Origin: Rhizobium leguminosarum
GTDB taxonomy: Bacteria; Pseudomonadota; Alphaproteobacteria; Rhizobiales; Rhizobiaceae
Reading direction: 5' to 3'
Assembly (NCBI RefSeq): GCF_017876795.1
Contig: NZ_JAGIOR010000007.1
Location: 124,001-188,000, forward strand
DNA length: 64,000 nucleotides
Numbering within the stretch: position 1 is the first letter of the stretch; each line of letters opens with the position of its first letter. Positions 42,557-50,693 of the stretch are shown in pieces. The notes beneath the pieces were generated by a model. The model saw nothing but the letters and a program-made list of their open reading frames with translations. It was not told the origin of the DNA and ran no database searches. The translations under genes and the position numbers were made by a program.

Positions 42557-42880
42557 TCAGTTCGTCTGGGCGCGCGGCTTGGAGCCAGGCGTGAACAAGC
42601 CGTTGCTGGGCGGGGTGGCGTTCTGCTGCTGCAAGGCGCCGCCTCGACCGCAGGCATCGTCATCCTCGTCTTCGCAGTCATCGGCGGCGTAACGGCCGTT
42701 GTCGTCGTGGCGGAGGCGATGCTCCTCCTTGTGAAACTCGTCCTTGCTCTCTTGATAGTCGGCCGGTACGGCCCCGGCGGCGGCGGTCTTCGCTGCGGGG
42801 AACGGCATTGCGAGACTGCCGAGGGGGGCGAGAAAGCCGATGCCGGCGCAAGCGGCCAGAAGAAATTTGCGGTATGTCAT
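42557..42880 (-). CDS. Small exported acidic protein at the head of the redox operon
   Basis: The 107-residue product begins with a signal peptide-like segment (KFLLAACAGIGFLAPLGSLA) and continues with a hydrophilic, histidine- and acid-rich region (HKEEHRLRHDDNGRYAADDC, EDEDDDACGRGG). The two cysteines and acidic cluster might bind metal. I do not recognise a family. It is first in the operon with DUF2271, PepSY fusion and ApbE, and opposite the two-component system. Confidence 0.65.
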   Translation of the reverse strand: MTYRKFLLAACAGIGFLAPLGSLAMPFPAAKTAAAGAVPADYQESKDEFHKEEHRLRHDDNGRYAADDCEDEDDDACGRGGALQQQNATPPSNGLFTPGSKPRAQTN

Positions 42881-42973
42881 AAGTGATCTCCAGTTGGGTA
42901 TCTGATGGGGATTTCGGGCTGATCAATTGCGTCCTAAGCTGACCGGCACCTGACAATCGGCGCGACATTGCTT

Positions 42974-42990
42974 CAGCTTCCCGTAAGCTG
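42974..42990. promoter_or_regulatory. Inverted repeat between the redox operon and its two-component system
   Basis: CAGCTT-CCCGT-AAGCTG lies between the divergent small exported protein and the response regulator. A further TAAGCTG occurs at 42935-42941. It is a candidate binding site for the response regulator on both promoters. Confidence 0.45.
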
Positions 42991-43035
42991 CCGGGTGGAC
43001 TACGGGACGAGAGAGTGGGAGAGAGGAAAGCTGCG

Positions 43036-43695
43036 ATGCGTGTTCTACTGATCGAGGACGATACGGCGCTTGGCGCGGCCATTCGCGACCAGATCGCCGC
43101 CGATGGCCATTCCGTCGATTGGGTTAGCCGGCTCGACCAAGCGGGCGATGCGATCGTTGCGGCTGCCTATGATCTGGTGCTGCTCGATCTGATGCTGCCC
43201 GATGGGCTCGGCGTTCCCTTCCTGAAGGGATTGCGCGGGCGGGGCGACGTGACGCCGGTCATGGTCCTGACAGCGCTCGATCAGGTCTCTGACCGTATTG
43301 CCGGACTGAATGCCGGCGCTGACGATTACATGGTGAAGCCCTTCGACCTTGCGGAGCTATCGGCCCGCATCGGATCGGTGGCGCGCCGTTATGCCGGCAA
43401 TCCCAATCCGAACATCACGCTCGGCCCGCTCGCCATCGATCTCGCTGCCAGAAGCGTCGTGTTGAATGGCAAGGCCGTGGCTCTTACGGCGCGAGAATGG
43501 GTCCTGTTTGAGGCCTTCCTGCAACGCCCCGCCCAGCTCCTATCGAAGGCACAGCTCGAGGAGCGGCTCTATTCCTTCGATACGGAAATCGACAGCAACG
43601 CCATCGAGGTCCATGTGAGCCGGTTGCGCAAGAAGCTCGGCGCCCATGTGATCGAGACCGAGCGCGGCCTCGGCTATCGGCTGGGGCAACCGTGA
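43036..43695 (+). CDS. OmpR-family response regulator of the redox operon
   Basis: The start is ATG 43036, after AGAGGAAAG. The 219-residue product has a receiver domain (MRVLLIEDDTALGAAI; phospho-acceptor in VLLDLMLPDG; lysine in DYMVKPFDLAELS) and a winged-helix output (LTAREWVLFEAFLQRPAQLL, NAIEVHVSRLRKKLG, ERGLGYRL). Its stop overlaps the GTG start of the kinase gene, the standard arrangement. It is divergent from the DUF2271/PepSY/ApbE operon, the likely target. Related pairs respond to metals or polymyxin-type stress in other bacteria; the signal here is unknown, and the partner kinase is broken. Confidence 0.92.
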   Translation: MRVLLIEDDTALGAAIRDQIAADGHSVDWVSRLDQAGDAIVAAAYDLVLLDLMLPDGLGVPFLKGLRGRGDVTPVMVLTALDQVSDRIAGLNAGADDYMVKPFDLAELSARIGSVARRYAGNPNPNITLGPLAIDLAARSVVLNGKAVALTAREWVLFEAFLQRPAQLLSKAQLEERLYSFDTEIDSNAIEVHVSRLRKKLGAHVIETERGLGYRLGQP

Positions 43696-44109
43696 AGATC
43701 GGCGCTTCGCTCCAGACGCGCCTGGCACTTGCCATCGGGCTTTCGGTGACGCTTCTGTGGCTGGCGGCAGCGGCTGTCACGGCGCACCGCCTTGGCGGGG
43801 AAATGCAAGAGGTGTTCGACGACGGGCTGAAGGCCACGGCGCTGCGCGTTTTGCCAATTGCCCGGCACGACCTGCGTGAAGGCGACGAACGTGGCGATCC
43901 TGTCGAACATGATGTTAATGAGGAAGGCGACGATGGCGAGACGCGCATCGGCCGCGAAGCGCGGTATGGCGAGGACGTAACTTTTGTCGTGCGCGACCGC
44001 AACGGGCAGGTTCTTCTCGCCTCCACCGGCGCGGATGCCTCCATCTTTCCGCCGTTTGTCAAGCCTGGCTTTCTGCGCACCGAAACGCACCAACTGTATT
44101 ACGATGCTA
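43692..44109 (+). pseudogene. Sensor histidine kinase, 5' part, split by an IS630 element
   Basis: The GTG at 43692 overlaps the regulator stop. The frame encodes a first membrane segment (LALAIGLSVTLLWLAAAAVT) and an acidic periplasmic sensor domain ending HQLYYDA. At 44110 an IS630 begins. Removing the element with one copy of its TA/CTAG target joins GCT-AGC-TTC in frame to 45271, giving a continuous 454-residue kinase. Acidic residues such as the EGDERGDPVEHDVNEEGDDG stretch suggest metal or cation sensing. Translation now ends after 145 residues inside the element. Confidence 0.85.
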
Positions 44110-45268
44110 GTCACCTGGAACCAAAGTAAGCGTCATTTTGTTTGGCTTCTGTCACGAGAGCAGGAGTTGATCGATGGTTGGCAGGCGGGCGGACCTCGTC
44201 GTTCTGAGCGACGCGGATAGAAGTTTTCTCGAATCTCAGGTTCGCCGGCTTAAAGCGCCACGCTCCTTATCGGATCGCTGCCGGATGGTCTTGCTGTGCG
44301 CGCAGGGTCTGCAAAGCAAGGACGTTGCCGAACGCCTGGGCGTTCATGAGCACACGGTTGGCAAATGGCGCCGCCGGTTCGTACAGGATGGTATGGAAGG
44401 GTTGACGGATGAATATCGTGCCGGCCGACCGCGAACTGTCTCCGACGCGCAGGTTGCCCAGGTCGTCGAACGTACCTTGAACACCACCCCCAAGGATGCC
44501 ACGCACTGGTCCATCCGTTCGATGGCAGCCGATAGCGGACTGTCGCATACCACCATTCGTCGGATTTGGACCGCATTCGGCCTGCAGCCGCACCGTGCCG
44601 AGACATTCAAGCTTTCCTCTGATCCGCTCTTCGTCGACAAGGTGCAGGACATCGTCGGCCTCTATATGTCGCCCCCGGACCGGGCGATCGTGCTCTGCGT
44701 GGATGAGAAATCGCAAATCCAGGCACTGGATCGCGAGCAGCCTGTGCTGCCCATGGCGCCGGGTGTCGCCGAACGACGGACCCATACCTATGTCCGCAAC
44801 GGCACGACATCGCTGTTCGCCGCGCTCGACATTGCCACTGGGGCAGTGATCGGCCATTGCTACAAGCGTCACCGGGCCACTGAGTTCCTCGACTTCCTGA
44901 AGCGGATTGATGCCGAAATGCCCAATGGACCAGACGTGCATCTGGTGATGGACAACTATGCGACCCACAAGACGCCAAGGATCAAGGCCTGGCTCGCGCG
45001 CCGCCCGCACTGGCATGTTCACTTCACGCCAACGTCGGCATCCTGGATCAATCAGGTCGAGCGCTGGTTCGCAGAGTTGACGCGAAAACAGTTGCAGCGC
45101 GGCGTACACCGATCCACCGCAGAGTTGGAAGCCGACATCGACGCCTTCATCGAAAGTCACAACGAAAACCCAACCCCATACAAGTGGGTCAAATCCGCCG
45201 ACCAGATCCTCGTATCCGTCAAGCGATTCTGCCAAAAGACAATGAACCGAACTTCAGATTCAGGTGAC
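44110..45268 (+). mobile_element. IS630-family element A, 1159 bp
   Basis: Inverted ends GTCACCTGGAACC (44110) and, on the opposite strand, GTCACCTGAATCT (45268) are flanked by TA on both sides (44108-44109, 45269-45270); the full context on each side is CTAG. TA duplication is the IS630 signature. The element is complete and interrupts the sensor kinase. Confidence 0.88.
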
Positions 45269-45271
45269 TAG
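44174..45271 (+). CDS. IS630-family transposase (element A)
   Basis: AGGAG precedes ATG 44174 by eight bases. The 365-residue product has an N-terminal HTH pair ([20 protein letters not shown]) and a DDE domain with [37 protein letters not shown] and [18 protein letters not shown]. All three acidic residues are present. The last codons lie in the right inverted repeat, and the TAG stop is formed by the TA of the target duplication plus the next flanking G, so termination depends on the insertion site. Confidence 0.92.
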   Translation: MVGRRADLVVLSDADRSFLESQVRRLKAPRSLSDRCRMVLLCAQGLQSKDVAERLGVHEHTVGKWRRRFVQDGMEGLTDEYRAGRPRTVSDAQVAQVVERTLNTTPKDATHWSIRSMAADSGLSHTTIRRIWTAFGLQPHRAETFKLSSDPLFVDKVQDIVGLYMSPPDRAIVLCVDEKSQIQALDREQPVLPMAPGVAERRTHTYVRNGTTSLFAALDIATGAVIGHCYKRHRATEFLDFLKRIDAEMPNGPDVHLVMDNYATHKTPRIKAWLARRPHWHVHFTPTSASWINQVERWFAELTRKQLQRGVHRSTAELEADIDAFIESHNENPTPYKWVKSADQILVSVKRFCQKTMNRTSDSGD

Positions 45272-46217
45272 CTTCGATGGCAGCCTGACGATTGCCGTTG
45301 CCGAACCGCTCGATCGTCGCACGGAGCTTTCCCGCAAGATGCTGCTGGGACTTCTGCTGCCGTTGATCGTGATGATCCCATTCAGCCTTCTCGCAATCGT
45401 TCTGGCGGTGCGCCGTTCCTTGCGCCCTGTACGCTTGCTTCGACAAGAGCTTGCCCGCCGCGGTGCGCAGGACCTGTCGCCCCTGCCAGACAGCGGTCTG
45501 CCGAGCGAGCTTCGCCCGATCTCGGCAGGCGTCAATCAGTTGCTCGACCGTCTCAAGGCGGCGTTCAATGCCGAGCGCGCCTTCGCGGCCAACGCGGCGC
45601 ACGAGCTGCGCACGCCGGTTGCAGGCGCGATCGCGCAGGCTCAGCGCATTCGGACTGAAACCGGGGAGGAATTAACGGGCCAGCGGGCAACGGAGATAGA
45701 GACCACGCTGAAGCGACTGATGCGCACGTCGGAAAAGCTGATGCAGCTCGCCCGCGCCGAAGGAGGACGGCTGCAAACCGATGAGCCTTCCGATCTGAGA
45801 CCCGTCCTGCAGATGATCGTCGAGGGTTTCACGCGGACTGGAGAGGGACGGATCCTGCTGACCCTTCCGGGAGGACCGGTTCTTTCCAGGTTAGACCCCG
45901 ATGCCGTTGGCATTCTGTTTCGAAACCTGATTGAAAATGCGCTGAAACACGGGCCTCAGAATGGCCTAGTCGAGGCCGCGTTGCAAACAGATGGCTTACT
46001 TTGTGTTGCCAATGACGGCGCGGTCCTGCCCGCTGATGCCACGGAGAGGCTGGCGAAGCGGTTCGAGCGCGGGAGCGGGAACGTCGGCGGTAGCGGCTTG
46101 GGGTTTTCCATCGTAAAGGCTATCGCCGACCGCACGGGAATGAGTTTGAAAATCGTTTCCCCGAGTCCATCCAAGCAAGAAGGCGTGCAGGTTCAGGTAA
46201 AGCTCCCCCTTGCCTGA
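45271..46217 (+). pseudogene. Sensor histidine kinase, 3' part
   Basis: The sequence continues the interrupted kinase: end of the sensor domain (GSLTIAVAEPLDRR), the second membrane segment (LLGLLLPLIVMIPFSLLAIV), a HAMP-like linker, the HisKA motif AANAAHELRTPVAG with the phospho-accepting histidine, and an ATPase domain with FRNLIENALKHG and GSGLGFSIVKAIAD. All catalytic motifs are present, but no start codon with a ribosome site precedes the membrane segment. The kinase should be non-functional while the IS630 remains. Confidence 0.85.
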
Positions 46218-46322
46218 TATTCGCATCCACGTGCTTCCCGAAAGCGCACACTCTTCAAGGAACAGGCCGCGTCCATTGAGCAGCATCACCAGGGGAATAC
46301 CGGCTTAGACCGTATGTTCTCG

Positions 46323-46400
46323 GGGTGAAGGCGGCTCACCCTCGCCGTAAGCTGAGATCGGGGGTTGCTTCGGAGTGGCCGAAGCCGAGCCCCAAGCTTA
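46323..46400 (+). ncRNA. Candidate bridge RNA region of the IS110 element
   Basis: Directly upstream of the IS110 recombinase are two stable hairpins. One is GGGTGA/TCACCC (46323-46341). The other is a long nested stem with TAAGCT/AGCTTA at its base (46348-46353, 46395-46400), GGGG/CCCC in the middle and GCTTCGG/CCGAAGC at the top (46367-46385). IS110-group elements encode a structured guide (bridge) RNA in the non-coding end upstream of the recombinase. Position and structure fit, but the element ends are not defined and I cannot identify target- or donor-binding loops with certainty. Confidence 0.4.
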
Positions 46401-46413
46401 GCGAGGATGAACC

Positions 46414-47532
46414 ATGGATCAGCATAGCAGACTTTTCGTCGGTCTGGACGTCTCGAAACTGAAGATTTCTGTAGCCGTCGCGGATGGCGAGCGGGGTGGT
46501 GAGGTGCGATTTTTCGGAGACATATCCTCAGATCCAGCCTCGGTTGCGAACGTCGTGCAAAAGCTGGCCAAGCGAGGAGCTAAGCTCCACTTCTGCTATG
46601 AGGCAGGTCCTACAGGTTACGAACTCTACCGTCAGCTCCTCGAGATGGGTCATGACTGCGTGGTGGTGGCGCCGGCACTAATTCCCAAGCGTCCCGGAGA
46701 TCGGGTGAAGACGAACCGGCGCGATGCGGTCAGCCTGGCACGACTACATCGTGCTGGTGAACTGACAGCGGTCTGGGTACCGGACCGGGGGCATGAGGCT
46801 ATGCGCGATCTCGTGCGGGCACGCGAGGCTGCGCAGGAGGCACAAAAGCGAGCACGTCAGCAGCTTCAGTCGTTCCTACTTCGACATGGCCGCATCTATT
46901 CGGGCCGCTCATCCTGGTCGCTGGCGCATATGCGGTGGATATCGACTCTGAAGTTCGAGCATCCAGCCCACTTCGTTGTGCTGAAGGAATACTGCCAGGC
47001 GATCGAGGATGCCGAGGTGCGCTTGAAGCGTCTGACCGATCTGATCTCGGAGACTGTCAAATCCTGGACGATGGCTCCTGTTGTCGAAGCCTATCAGGCG
47101 TTGCGAGGCGTGTCGTTGATTGCCGCCGTCGTCTTTGTTGCCGAAATTGGCGACATCCGCCGCTTCGAAAATCCCCGCCAACTGATGGCCTTTCTTGGCC
47201 TCGTTCCGTCAGAGAGCTCGACAGGTGAACATGTCAAACGTGGCGGCATCACTAAGGCCGGAAACTCTCGGGCCCGTCGCATGTTGATCGAAGGCGCATG
47301 GGCTTACCGCTTCCCTGCGCGGGTAAGTCGAACCAAGCAAGCGCAGTTGGAAGGTTTGCCGAGAAGCGTTCGCGAAATAGCGTGGAAGGGCCAACTTCGG
47401 CTCTGCTCTCGCTATCGAAAGATGATCCTCGCGGGGAAGCACAAGGCCATCGCAATCACTGCGATCGCTAGAGAAATGGGGGCCTTCCTGTGGGCTATCG
47501 GTCAGGAAGTGCAACCGGCTCACCAAGCTTAG
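46414..47532 (+). CDS. IS110-family recombinase
   Basis: The 372-residue product has the RuvC-like DEDD domain: VGLDVSKLKISVAVAD with the first aspartate, CYEAGPTGYELYR, and KTNRRDAVSLARLHRAGELT with the last two aspartates, then a coiled-coil region and a C-terminal Tnp20 domain with LRGVSLIAAVVFVAEIGDIR, RQLMAFLGLVPSE and GNSRARRMLIEGAW carrying the catalytic serine region. It appears full length. IS110 enzymes recombine DNA using a guide RNA and leave no standard inverted repeats, so the element borders are not evident. It lies just downstream of the broken kinase. Confidence 0.92.
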   Translation: MDQHSRLFVGLDVSKLKISVAVADGERGGEVRFFGDISSDPASVANVVQKLAKRGAKLHFCYEAGPTGYELYRQLLEMGHDCVVVAPALIPKRPGDRVKTNRRDAVSLARLHRAGELTAVWVPDRGHEAMRDLVRAREAAQEAQKRARQQLQSFLLRHGRIYSGRSSWSLAHMRWISTLKFEHPAHFVVLKEYCQAIEDAEVRLKRLTDLISETVKSWTMAPVVEAYQALRGVSLIAAVVFVAEIGDIRRFENPRQLMAFLGLVPSESSTGEHVKRGGITKAGNSRARRMLIEGAWAYRFPARVSRTKQAQLEGLPRSVREIAWKGQLRLCSRYRKMILAGKHKAIAITAIAREMGAFLWAIGQEVQPAHQA

Positions 47533-47962
47533 CCAACCACCCCCCATATCGCGCATTACAAAGAGGAGACAAGATCGATCATCTGCTGATGCTCAATGTT
47601 GGAGGCAGGGCCCCGGTCGGGGAATCTTCGATGGAACTGAGTGGCCGACTACGTCGATGCCCGTGCTAAGATAGAAGCAGCCCCAGGCGTACACACGGAA
47701 ATGCGGTATCCAACCCGCGTATAAGAGTTTGCAAACCGTCGTCTTGAGGTCCTGTCTCCTACATTGCGCATTAGCTACACTATGCAGGACCAGCCATTGT
47801 TGGCGGGATGAGCAGTCATGGCCACGCCGCTTGCAAATGAACATAAGAGTTCCATAAATACCCCTTACGCCAAGCGCAGCCGCCTGAAAAGACGTGGACG
47901 GTTCGGATCGCTTTCAAGAGCGACAGAGCTACTATCCTATCTTGAGGCCTGTCCTCTCACCC
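47533..47962. other. Region between IS110 and the nucleotidyltransferase gene
   Basis: This contains the unseen right end of the IS110 element. A 61-codon plus-strand frame (47818-48003, basic peptide starting MATPLANEHK) lacks a clear ribosome site and reads through the palindrome at 47963, so I do not call it a gene. No other family resemblance is seen. Confidence 0.4.
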
Positions 47963-47991
47963 GTTATACTGTTTTTGAAAAACGGTATAAC
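47963..47991. promoter_or_regulatory. 29-bp palindrome upstream of the nucleotidyltransferase-fold gene
   Basis: GTTATACTGTTTTT and AAAAACGGTATAAC form an inverted repeat with one mismatch around a central G, ending 15 bases before ATG 48007. The size and position fit an operator for a dimeric repressor covering the promoter or leader. Confidence 0.55.
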
Positions 47992-48006
47992 ACCGGAGTC
48001 TAGCTT

Positions 48007-49101
48007 ATGAAGTCCATCGACCTCATTTATCAGACGATGCTCGCCGAGCTAGGTCAGCGCTCGCTCGACGCCGCTTGGACGGCCGATTTTCCTCCGGAGG
48101 GTCGGTTCACCCCGGCGAACATCAAAGGGCGCAAATATTGGTACTTCGACATTCCAGATGGACATGGTGGTACGAAACGTCGTTACGTCGGTTCTGCTGA
48201 TGATCCGGATATCGCGCAGCGCGTAGCTGATCATAAGCGCGACAAGGACGATCTACGCGCTCGCAGGCGCTTAGTAAACACCCTGACCCGCGAAGGTGGG
48301 ATGATCGCCCCTGACGCCATGTCGGGCGACATCGTCGAGGCTCTTGCCGATGGCGGTCTCTTTCGGCTCCGGGGTGTTCTCATCGGCACGGTGGCCTTTC
48401 AGTGCTACTCAGGAATGCTGGGCGTCCGCCTTCCTATGGCTGCAATCTTGACCGGCGATGCGGACATCGCCCAGGACTATGCCATCAGTCGGGAGGTTGA
48501 AGACAGTCTGCCTCCGATCGTTGAGCTGCTGCAGGGCGTCGACGCCAGCTTCCGGCCAGTTCCACATCGATCGGGATCCGCAGGCTCATCGGCGTTTCAG
48601 AATGCCGACGGCTACAGGGTTGAATTCCTGACGTCGAACTGTGGTTCGGATGACTACATCGACCAGCCGGCGAAGATGCCCGCCCTTGGTGGCGCCAGCG
48701 CGGATCCACTACGCTTTCTCGACTTCCTCATCAGGGAACCCGTCAGGACAATGCTGCTCCACCGAAGCGGTGTCCCAGTCGTCGTCCCTGATCCGTCCCG
48801 GTATGCGGTCCACAAGCTCATAGTCGCCAGCCGCCGACACACTGACGGGCAGGGGCCGGCGAAGCGAGAGAAGGACGTTCGTCAAGCTGCGCTGCTCTTT
48901 GAAGCCCTGCAGCAGACAAGGCGATCCGCCGACTTGGCGCTCGTCTATAACGAAGCATGGCAGCGCGGGCCTGCGTGGCAAGAAGGTATTCGAACCGGCG
49001 CGGGAATGCTGCCGGCACAAGATGCCGAGCGGTTAAACACGGCCCTGATCGAGGGTGCAAAAAGAAACCGCGAAGAGATTGAACTTCCGTTCGGAGAATA
49101 G
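48007..49101 (+). CDS. GSU2403-family nucleotidyltransferase-fold protein
   Basis: The 364-residue product has a helical N-terminal region with KGRKYWYFDIPDGHGGTKRR, then the nucleotidyltransferase-like core FRLRGVLIGTVAFQCYSGML, GVRLPMAAILTGDADIAQ with a D-x-D pair, and a C-terminal region with VPDPSRYAVHKLIVASRR. This matches the NTP_transf_8 (GSU2403) group, related to minimal nucleotidyltransferases and often found in accessory DNA; toxin-like roles have been suggested for similar folds, but none is proven for this group. No partner antitoxin gene is evident. A near-perfect palindrome just upstream suggests tight control. Confidence 0.7.
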   Translation: MKSIDLIYQTMLAELGQRSLDAAWTADFPPEGRFTPANIKGRKYWYFDIPDGHGGTKRRYVGSADDPDIAQRVADHKRDKDDLRARRRLVNTLTREGGMIAPDAMSGDIVEALADGGLFRLRGVLIGTVAFQCYSGMLGVRLPMAAILTGDADIAQDYAISREVEDSLPPIVELLQGVDASFRPVPHRSGSAGSSAFQNADGYRVEFLTSNCGSDDYIDQPAKMPALGGASADPLRFLDFLIREPVRTMLLHRSGVPVVVPDPSRYAVHKLIVASRRHTDGQGPAKREKDVRQAALLFEALQQTRRSADLALVYNEAWQRGPAWQEGIRTGAGMLPAQDAERLNTALIEGAKRNREEIELPFGE

Positions 49102-49326
49102 GCTGTCTTCCGCCTCGAAAGCCAACCAGTTGATTTGATTCGAAGTGGCGAAGACAAATATGGTGCCGAGAGTTCGAGTACACTCAAGGCAAACGTTTGA
49201 TCCGGCTTCAAGTGAATCATTTTGCCCGCAACCGAATGCCGCCAAGCCATAACTGCGATTCGGTTTTTTTCCTGCGAGCGAAGTGAGCGCTACCGCAGCA
49301 ATATCCGGCTAGTAGTTTAGTCGCTA

Positions 49327-50472
49327 GTGGTTTGATCGAGACAAAGGAGTCCGATTTAGGATTCCAATTTTCGCATGAATATGCGACGGTCCTGCATGCG
49401 CACAGGTGTCACATTTGAGGTTTCCGCTGCCGACCGGGTTCGGCTGAACGCAATCGTTTCGGCAGGCAGATCGCCGCAAAAGCATGTGTGGCGGGCGAAG
49501 ATCATCTTGATGACCGACGAGGGTTTGGGAACGGTCGCGATCATGGAGGCGACGGCTAAGTCGAAGACCTGCGTCTGGCGTTGGCAGGAGCGCGTCATGA
49601 CGGAAGGCGTAGACGGCCTTTTGCGCGACAAGAGCCGGCCGCCCGGCACTGCGCCGCTTGAGGTTGATCTTGTCGACCGGGTTGTTGCTCTGACGCAGGA
49701 GCCGCCCACGCAGGAAGCCACTCACTGGACGGTTCGTGCGATGGCAAAGGCTGTGGGGATTGCGGCGTCCTCAGTCGTCAAGATCTGGCATGAGCATGGT
49801 CTCGCACCCCATCGGTGGCGCAGCTTCAAACTATCGAACGACAAGGCTTTCGCCGAGAAGCTTCACGATGTGGTCGGTCTCTACGTCTCGCCGCCTGCCC
49901 ACGCGATTGTCCTCTCCCTCGATGAGAAAAGTCAGATCCAGGCGCTGGATAGGACGCAGCCGGGTCTTCCCATGAAGAAGGGTCGTGCCGGCACGATGAC
50001 CCATGATTACAAGCGCCACGGCACCACCACACTTTTTGCTGCCCTGAATGTTCTCGACGGCTCCGTCATCGGCCGCAACATGCAGCGCCACCGGCATCAG
50101 GAGTTCATCCGCTTCCTCAACACCATTGAGGCTCAGTTGCCGAAGGATAAGGCGGTTCACGTCATCCTGGACAACTACGCCACACACAAACAGCCCAAAG
50201 TCCGGGCCTGGTTGGCGCGCCATCCACGCTGGACCTTCCACTTCGTTCCGACATCCTGTTCCTGGTTGAACGCCGTCGAAGGTTTCTTCGCAAAACTCAC
50301 CCGTCGTCGGCTGAGGAACGGTGTCTTTCATTCGGTCGTTGATCTTCAGGCAGCCATCAACCGCTTTATCAAAGAGCACAATGAAGAGCCGAAGCCTTTC
50401 ATCTGGAAAGCAGACCCTGACGACATCATCGCAGCCGTCAGACGTGGGCACCAAGTGTTGGAATCAAACCAC
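49327..50472 (+). mobile_element. IS630-family element B, 1146 bp
   Basis: Ends are GTGGTTTGAT at 49327 and its inverse ending at 50472 (ATCAAACCAC), flanked by TA on both sides (49325-49326, 50473-50474) within CTAG. It is intergenic, between the nucleotidyltransferase and chemoreceptor genes. It differs clearly from IS630 element A. Confidence 0.85.
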
Positions 50473-50475
50473 TAG
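49375..50475 (+). CDS. IS630-family transposase (element B)
   Basis: The 366-residue product (from ATG 49375; in-frame ATGs at 49381 and 49396 are alternatives) has the HTH segment and a DDE domain with [38 protein letters not shown] and SCSWLNAVEGFFAKLTRR. All catalytic residues are present. As in element A, the final codons lie in the inverted repeat and the stop TAG consists of the target TA and the following G. The two transposases share the same architecture but are only moderately similar. Confidence 0.92.
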   Translation: MNMRRSCMRTGVTFEVSAADRVRLNAIVSAGRSPQKHVWRAKIILMTDEGLGTVAIMEATAKSKTCVWRWQERVMTEGVDGLLRDKSRPPGTAPLEVDLVDRVVALTQEPPTQEATHWTVRAMAKAVGIAASSVVKIWHEHGLAPHRWRSFKLSNDKAFAEKLHDVVGLYVSPPAHAIVLSLDEKSQIQALDRTQPGLPMKKGRAGTMTHDYKRHGTTTLFAALNVLDGSVIGRNMQRHRHQEFIRFLNTIEAQLPKDKAVHVILDNYATHKQPKVRAWLARHPRWTFHFVPTSCSWLNAVEGFFAKLTRRRLRNGVFHSVVDLQAAINRFIKEHNEEPKPFIWKADPDDIIAAVRRGHQVLESNH

Positions 50476-50693
50476 CAATTTAGTTTTTACTATTATTTAA
50501 TTTTATAACCCCAGTATTGGGGCATCTGGACGTAATCGTTGACCCGTCATGAGGGCGGCTCTGGCCGAATTAGCTGGTATTACCGGGCACTTGGTCATCG
50601 GACTCTAAACCTGGCACTCAACCACTCGTTTTCCCACCCCATCAAACGGCAGCGATGCGGCCTGTTCACCAGTTTAAAGGAGCGATCTCCACA

